From contig JAUYSE010000024.1 in the NCBI GenBank assembly GCA_030696465.1, positions 1-9,465 on the forward strand: a stretch of 9,465 nucleotides of DNA. Direction: 5' to 3'. The notes beneath the pieces were generated by a model, which saw nothing but the letters and a program-made list of their open reading frames with translations, did not search any database and was not told the DNA's origin. Positions 5,553 through 9,465 of the stretch are shown here, piece by piece. The stretch comes from Legionellaceae bacterium (GTDB taxonomy: Bacteria > Pseudomonadota > Gammaproteobacteria > Legionellales > Legionellaceae). Positions within the stretch are counted from its first letter, which is position 1; each line of letters starts with the position of its first letter. A program made the position numbers and the translations under genes.

Positions 5553-6335
5553 ATGCAATGTATTGAAGCCCCCAAAATTTGGCACGGCATACGCAAACAG
5601 TTCCCCTCTAGCCTGCAACTGGGCTTTGTGCCCACCATGGGTAATCTACACACAGGACATGCAAGCCTTATCGAAAAAAGCCTAGCAGAGAATGACAAAA
5701 CCATCGTCAGTATTTTTATCAATCCCACTCAGTTTAATGCCTCTGCCGATTATCAAAAGTATCCAAAAACCCTTGATCAAGACTTACAATTACTGGAGTC
5801 TTTGGGAGTTGACTACTGTTTTCATCCCGATATAGAGGCGATGTATCCTGATCAATACCAATATCAAGTGCAAATACACTCCGGCGCAAATGAGAGAGAC
5901 GAAGCGCACATGGAAGCCTTACACCGCCCCGGACATTTTACCGGCGTACTGACGGTTGTTATGAAGTTATTACAATGTATACGTCCACATAACGTATATT
6001 TTGGCGAAAAAGATTATCAACAATTTTCGATCATTCGCGACATGGTGCGTGCATTTTTGATGGACATCAACATCATCGCCTGCCCCACGATTCGTGAGCC
6101 TAGCGGCCTACCTTTTAGCTCCCGCAATAATCGTCTCTCTGCAGAACAACGGCAAAAAGCCGATATTTTTGCTGCCCTATTTCATGACCAAAGCGCTATA
6201 TCCGACGAAGCCATACAACAAACCCTTGCCAAACAAGGGTTTCGCGTTGATTATATTGAAACCCATTGGCAAAGACGTTTCGCGGCGGTATGGATAGACG
6301 ATATCCGACTCATTGATAATTATGCTATGGTTTGA
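5553..6335 (+). CDS. panC: Pantothenate synthetase
   Basis: PanC condenses pantoate and beta-alanine with ATP, through a pantoyl-adenylate, to give pantothenate. Visible motifs are PTMGNLHTGH (27-36, the HxGH ATP site), NPTQF (57-61), RPGHFTGV (125-132), FGEKDYQQ (150-157) and SSRN (189-192, equivalent to KMSKS). The Rossmann-like catalytic domain is therefore intact. The protein has 260 residues against 283 in E. coli. The shortfall lies in two places in the C-terminal domain: about 10 residues before GFRVDYIE (229-236) and about 13 between that block and RLIDN (252-256). The normal C-terminal motif is kept, so this is compaction and not truncation. The ribosome site AGGAG (5541-5545) overlaps the panB stop codon, indicating an operon with panB. 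Confidence 0.95.
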   Translation: MQCIEAPKIWHGIRKQFPSSLQLGFVPTMGNLHTGHASLIEKSLAENDKTIVSIFINPTQFNASADYQKYPKTLDQDLQLLESLGVDYCFHPDIEAMYPDQYQYQVQIHSGANERDEAHMEALHRPGHFTGVLTVVMKLLQCIRPHNVYFGEKDYQQFSIIRDMVRAFLMDINIIACPTIREPSGLPFSSRNNRLSAEQRQKADIFAALFHDQSAISDEAIQQTLAKQGFRVDYIETHWQRRFAAVWIDDIRLIDNYAMV

Positions 6336-6344
6336 TGCTATAGC
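6313..6344 (+). promoter_or_regulatory. Possible extended -10 promoter before hemC
   Basis: TGCTATAGC at 6336-6344 fits an extended -10 (TG, one base, then TATAGC). TTGATA at 6313-6318, inside the end of panC, could be the -35, but the 20-nt spacing is long. The 37-nt gap between panC and hemC is the widest between panB and the window end, which leaves room for a separate start. Read-through from the panB promoter is equally possible. Confidence 0.25.
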
Positions 6345-6372
6345 GGAAATTCCTAGATAAATTGAGCCTTCC

Positions 6373-7467
6373 ATGAAAAAAAATTTAAAAATAGTCACTC
6401 GAGAAAGTCCGCTGGCCATGCAACAAACGCAGCAGGTCATCCAAGCGTTAAAAAATTTTTGGCCCAATCTCGAGATAGAGGTACTCCCTATTGTCACGAC
6501 GGGCGATCGATTTTTAGATAAAAAACTGATCACCATTGGTGGTAAAGGATTATTTGTCAAAGAGTTAGAAGACGCGCTACTGCAAAACCGAGCCGATCTA
6601 GCCGTACACTCTATGAAAGACGTTCCCAGCACTTTACCGGACAGTCTACACATAGCCTGTATCTGTGCACGTGAAAACCCCTTTGATGCCTGGGTCAGCA
6701 CCCAATACGATTGGGAAAAGCTCCCGCTGGGTAGCATCATTGGCACTTCAAGTCTGCGACGCCAATCGCAGCTATTACGCCTGCGGCCTGATCTAATCGT
6801 CAAACCACTACGTGGTAACATTCAAACCCGTCTTAAAAAATTAGAAACCGAATCATTTGATGGGATTGTACTGGCTGCCGCCGGACTTATGCGTATGGGG
6901 CTTAATCAGCGAATACGTCAAATTTTTAGTACCGAACAAATGCTCCCCGCTTGCGGACAAGGCGCCCTCGCACTCGAATGTCGCGAAAACGATACCGAGC
7001 TTCAAGCACTGCTGAAGCCCCTGCATGATCCAGACACTGCTTTATGTGTGCAAATTGAGCGAGAGATTAATCTGGCGCTCGGCGGTAATTGCCACGTACC
7101 CGTCGCTATTTATGCACATTTAGAGCCGCAGTATAGGACCGATGGCGAGAGCGCTTGCAACAACGCTGAAGATTCGAGTGCGACACTCACTGACGCACAG
7201 CAATCGGATTTTCAGCGAGGCGCAAGTGAACGAGACAAAGGAGTGTACTCGCAGTACATGACCGATGGCGAGAAAGCTTGCAACAACGCTGAAGATTCGA
7301 GTGCGAAGCGTATACACGTACGAGCGAGAGTATTAAATCCTGATGGCAGCACCTGTATTGAGGCCAACAGCATCGGCACCCCCGAACAAGCCCCTCTACT
7401 CACGCAAACCATGATAGATCAATTATTTGCTCAGGGCGCTCAAGCGCTTCTCGCGTGCAAAGCTTAA
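6373..7467 (+). CDS. hemC: Porphobilinogen deaminase (hydroxymethylbilane synthase) with a repeat insertion
   Basis: HemC polymerises four porphobilinogens to hydroxymethylbilane on a dipyrromethane cofactor in the cytosol. Key elements are present: R10-E-S-P near the start, TTGDRFLD (42-49), catalytic D83 in HSMKDVPS, GTSSLRRQ, and cofactor-binding Cys240 in LGGNCHVP, equivalent to Cys242 of E. coli. The length is 364 residues against about 313. The excess is a stretch at about 253-312, inserted in domain 3 between AIYAHLE and IHVRARV. It is built from a 56-bp direct repeat and contains two copies of TDGE-x-ACNNAEDSSA. Without it the protein would be about 305 residues. The frame stays open and all catalytic positions are intact, so the enzyme is probably active with a surface loop. 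The ATG at 6373 has a weak ribosome site. hemD starts 1 nt after the stop. Confidence 0.95.
   Translation: MKKNLKIVTRESPLAMQQTQQVIQALKNFWPNLEIEVLPIVTTGDRFLDKKLITIGGKGLFVKELEDALLQNRADLAVHSMKDVPSTLPDSLHIACICARENPFDAWVSTQYDWEKLPLGSIIGTSSLRRQSQLLRLRPDLIVKPLRGNIQTRLKKLETESFDGIVLAAAGLMRMGLNQRIRQIFSTEQMLPACGQGALALECRENDTELQALLKPLHDPDTALCVQIEREINLALGGNCHVPVAIYAHLEPQYRTDGESACNNAEDSSATLTDAQQSDFQRGASERDKGVYSQYMTDGEKACNNAEDSSAKRIHVRARVLNPDGSTCIEANSIGTPEQAPLLTQTMIDQLFAQGAQALLACKA
7128..7306 (+). repeat. In-frame repeat insertion within hemC
   Basis: Two direct copies of 56 bp (7128-7183 and 7251-7306) differ at 4 positions and are offset by 123 bp, exactly 41 codons. Each encodes Q-Y-x-T-D-G-E-x-A-C-N-N-A-E-D-S-S-A. 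The 67-bp spacer holds a block (7198-7242) matched at the 3' end of hemA. Small inverted pairs occur, such as GAGTG/CACTC (7176-7180/7184-7188) and CTCGC/GCGAG (7248-7252/7268-7272). The organisation resembles, in principle only, the protein-coding palindromic elements known from Rickettsia. The family itself is one I do not recognise. Confidence 0.85.
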
Positions 7468-7468
7468 T

Positions 7469-8209
7469 ATGCAGCACTTAACAGGACTACGCATCCTTAA
7501 TACCCGTCCCTTGCCTGAAGGGGCGATCTTAGATCAAACATTACAGGCACTGGGTGCCACTTCTATTTCGCTTCCCCTGTTAAATATTCAACAACTCCCG
7601 CTTCCTGCCGACTATATCCCTCTGCATCCAATACTGGATTACGCCATTTTTATTAGCCCCAATGCCGTACGTTGTTTTTTTTCGGTATTTCAACAAACGT
7701 CTTTACGCTGGAATCCGCAACTTTCTTGTATCACGCTCGGGAGAGCCAGCGCGAAAGCCCTACAATCTTTTGGAATAGAGGCAATTACGATACCTGCAGA
7801 AGCAGACAGCAAGGCTGTACTCAATCTGCCGACCCTCCATGACGTGCAACAAAAAAACATTGCGCTCATTAAAGGGAAACATGGGCTCAGTACCCTCGAT
7901 GAAGGCTTATCTTCTCGTGGCGCCTTGGTTCATCCGATTGAGGTATATGAGCGTCTTTCCACAAAATACTCCGCGGAATATCTGCAAAGCATTTGGCAAA
8001 ATACAAAGATAGATATTATACTGATTACTAGTGAGCAGGCGCTGATAAATTTATTACAAGATTCCCGCGCAAATCCGTGGATTATCAACACCCCTTTTTT
8101 AGTGATAAGTCCGCGCTTAGCACAAAAGGCGCAAGAACTTGGCATAAAAACCATTCACTTATGCCAGCCCAATGACATCGTGCCCGCTCTAATCCAGCTA
8201 TACCAATAG
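7469..8209 (+). CDS. hemD: Uroporphyrinogen-III synthase
   Basis: HemD cyclises hydroxymethylbilane with inversion of ring D to uroporphyrinogen III, the branch point to heme, siroheme and cobalamin. The family is weakly conserved, but the expected blocks are visible: an N-terminal LRILNTRPLPEG, the ISPNAVRCFF block, ALIKGKHGLSTLDEGLSSRGA followed by VYERLS, and ILITSEQAL near the C-terminus. The ATG at 7469 gives 246 residues, the same as E. coli. An in-frame TTG at 7427 would extend it into hemC by 14 residues that have no counterpart in the family. The start lies one base after the hemC stop and has no clear Shine-Dalgarno, so translation probably depends on ribosomes finishing hemC. Its position right after hemC supports the assignment. 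Confidence 0.9.
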   Translation: MQHLTGLRILNTRPLPEGAILDQTLQALGATSISLPLLNIQQLPLPADYIPLHPILDYAIFISPNAVRCFFSVFQQTSLRWNPQLSCITLGRASAKALQSFGIEAITIPAEADSKAVLNLPTLHDVQQKNIALIKGKHGLSTLDEGLSSRGALVHPIEVYERLSTKYSAEYLQSIWQNTKIDIILITSEQALINLLQDSRANPWIINTPFLVISPRLAQKAQELGIKTIHLCQPNDIVPALIQLYQ

Positions 8210-8230
8210 ATCTCAAGGAAATATCATTAT

Positions 8231-9313
8231 ATGAGCGACGAAAATAGCCTAGAAGTGACTCCTAACACCGAAAAAACCACTCGCCTAGTTCCAACACAAG
8301 GGCTAATTGTTAAAGGTATGGCTATCCTCGCACTTCTGCTTGCTGGCACCGCCTTATTTTATGCTTACGCTCTTACCCAAAAATATCAAAAACTGCAGAA
8401 TTCATTAAAACACACGAGTACACTACAAGCGCAACATCGCTTAGAAAATACATTACAAAATAAATTACAAGCGCTCGAAATACGACAGCAACAAAATATT
8501 GCACAATTGAGCAGCCAGCTTCATAAAACACCTGAGTTCAGCACGTTTCAAAAACAATCACAATTGCTCTTTATTCAAACTTATCTTAATTTAGCAAACA
8601 TTGCCCTGCAATCTCCGATGGAGATCAACCGCGCCCTACCCTTTTTAAACAGTGCAGAAAACTACTTGCAGGCCCTGCATGATTCGAGTTTAGATACGCT
8701 GCAACAATCCATTGCAGAGATAACCCAACAAATAAAGCAAACACCTTCTCCTATGGAAACTTTCCAAACTTTACAAACCTTAGTCACACAAATCGCCGCA
8801 CTACCTGAGCCCACCGAGCTTTTACCACAGAAAATTGCTTCTTCCGTCAAACCCGCAGAAAGCAGCACGTCCTCTACCTGGCAAAAAGTAATGTCCTCTC
8901 TCAAGCCATTTATACTGATTCAACATAGCCCGAAACTTAAACCCGTCGAAAAAGCACAGCAACAGCAACAAAGTATTTTTTCTCTGGAAATGGCAGAAAA
9001 AGCTTTTCTAGCCGACAATCAAGCCGCCTATCAGCAAGCCTTGCAACAAACACAAACCACCCTTACGCAAGCCTATACATCTCATCCCGATTTAATAAAA
9101 GCAATCTTAGAAACACTCGCACAACTTAAACAGTATCAAGCGCCTACTTTTTCACTAGAGCCCAGCATTCAAGCGCTTGAAAATATACTATCCACACAGC
9201 ACATTAACGATAGCGAGCAAACTGGCGACAACGCGGAAAACATGGCCCCTACAACGACACGGGATCCCAGTGAGAATAATATATCTCAACAACCTTCAAC
9301 CGGAGTTGAGTGA
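8231..9313 (+). CDS. hemX: HemX family membrane protein
   Basis: The protein has a short cytosolic N-terminus, one membrane segment at about 24-47 (GLIVKGMAILALLLAGTALFYAYA) and then a long Gln-rich helical region with coiled-coil character (about 50-100). The C-terminal tail, from about 335, is polar and disordered. This layout and the place between hemD and hemY identify the HemX family. The family is often labelled uroporphyrinogen-III C-methyltransferase, but no methyltransferase motif is visible here and that label should not be taken as function. The length of 360 residues compares with about 393 in E. coli. AAGGAA (8215-8220) lies 10 nt before the ATG. The TGA stop shares its last base with the hemY start. 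The true biochemical role of HemX is not established. Confidence 0.88.
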   Translation: MSDENSLEVTPNTEKTTRLVPTQGLIVKGMAILALLLAGTALFYAYALTQKYQKLQNSLKHTSTLQAQHRLENTLQNKLQALEIRQQQNIAQLSSQLHKTPEFSTFQKQSQLLFIQTYLNLANIALQSPMEINRALPFLNSAENYLQALHDSSLDTLQQSIAEITQQIKQTPSPMETFQTLQTLVTQIAALPEPTELLPQKIASSVKPAESSTSSTWQKVMSSLKPFILIQHSPKLKPVEKAQQQQQSIFSLEMAEKAFLADNQAAYQQALQQTQTTLTQAYTSHPDLIKAILETLAQLKQYQAPTFSLEPSIQALENILSTQHINDSEQTGDNAENMAPTTTRDPSENNISQQPSTGVE

Positions 9314-9465
9314 TGAAACGTAGCCTATCGCTGCTCATTTTTCTGTGTCTCGCCATTGGCATAGGTATTTTATTTCAATATTATCCTGGCTATATCTACT
9401 TACAAATAGGCGAATGGAGTATTGAAACCACGTTGGCGTTTATCCTCACGCTATTTTTAACGGTA
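9313..9465 (+). CDS. hemY: HemY family membrane protein, N-terminal fragment (runs off the window)
   Basis: The ATG at 9313 overlaps the hemX TGA by one base and has CGGAG (9301-9305) 7 nt upstream. The 51 codons present begin with a Lys-Arg followed by a hydrophobic segment (about 4-22), then GYIYLQIGEWSIETT (about 26-40) and the beginning of a second hydrophobic segment. That pattern, two membrane segments flanking a YxxxQxxxxxIET motif, is the start of HemY proteins, which continue with a TPR-containing soluble domain. The rest lies outside the window. This gammaproteobacterial HemY is unrelated to the protoporphyrinogen oxidase HemY of Bacillus. The one-base overlap implies coupled translation with hemX. 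Confidence 0.88.
   Translation, partial: MKRSLSLLIFLCLAIGIGILFQYYPGYIYLQIGEWSIETTLAFILTLFLTV

Noticed and set aside
6177..6821. Long minus-strand open frame of 214 codons
   Set aside because: It is antisense to panC and hemC, both of which have intact conserved motifs. Its composition is that of a shadow frame.
7120..7412. Minus-strand frames across the hemC repeat
   Set aside because: They arise from the repeated 56-bp unit read in reverse, which keeps the frame open twice. There is no ribosome site and no recognisable product.
7427..7468. Earlier TTG start for hemD
   Set aside because: The extra 14 residues have no counterpart in HemD proteins, and the ATG one base after the hemC stop gives the usual length.

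Overview
The window is a stretch of AT-rich gammaproteobacterial chromosome, all genes on the + strand and tightly packed. The protein sequences resemble gammaproteobacterial orthologues. The order hemA-prfA-prmC is the common gammaproteobacterial one, and hemX/hemY downstream of hemCD is a gammaproteobacterial/betaproteobacterial trait. The AT-rich codon use and the in-frame repeat insertions inside housekeeping genes would fit a Legionellales/Coxiellaceae-type, possibly host-associated, lineage. That placement is inference and no species is claimed.

Layout. Positions 1-522 hold no convincing gene but are rich in structure: a CCCTCTCCC-type repeat (59-124), a terminator-like hairpin with eight T (198-238), a long inverted repeat with a perfect 30-bp stem (255-380), and a 17-bp sequence that is the exact reverse complement of the hemA start region (376-392 versus 524-540). 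Then follow hemA (523-1893, GTG start, no Shine-Dalgarno), prfA (1877-2962, overlapping hemA), a second CCCTCTCCC-type repeat (2968-3040), prmC (3065-3907), dksA with its own promoter (about 3987-4430), an unrecognised 50-residue proline-rich ORF (4457-4609), a clear promoter (4632-4660), panB (4694-5542), panC (5553-6335), hemC (6373-7467), hemD (7469-8209), hemX (8231-9313) and the first 51 codons of hemY (9313 to the window edge).

How the genes work together. HemA makes glutamate-1-semialdehyde, the first committed step of C5-pathway tetrapyrrole synthesis. HemC and HemD carry porphobilinogen to uroporphyrinogen III, and HemX/HemY are membrane proteins habitually encoded with them. PrfA is peptide release factor 1, and PrmC methylates its GGQ glutamine. 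DksA tunes RNA polymerase with ppGpp. PanB and PanC make pantothenate, the precursor of coenzyme A. Heme genes at both ends (hemA and hemCDXY) flank the translation, stringent-response and pantothenate genes within 9 kb.

The most unusual items are not new enzyme families. They are: (1) the structured hemA leader, where a segment about 130 nt upstream can base-pair perfectly with the initiation region; (2) a roughly 59-codon in-frame insertion in hemC built from a 56-bp direct repeat; and (3) a diverged copy of part of that same insertion, read in the same frame, forming the C-terminal tail of hemA. Together (2) and (3) suggest a dispersed protein-compatible repeat family in this genome. I did not find a defence system, secondary-metabolite cluster, CRISPR array or transposase.
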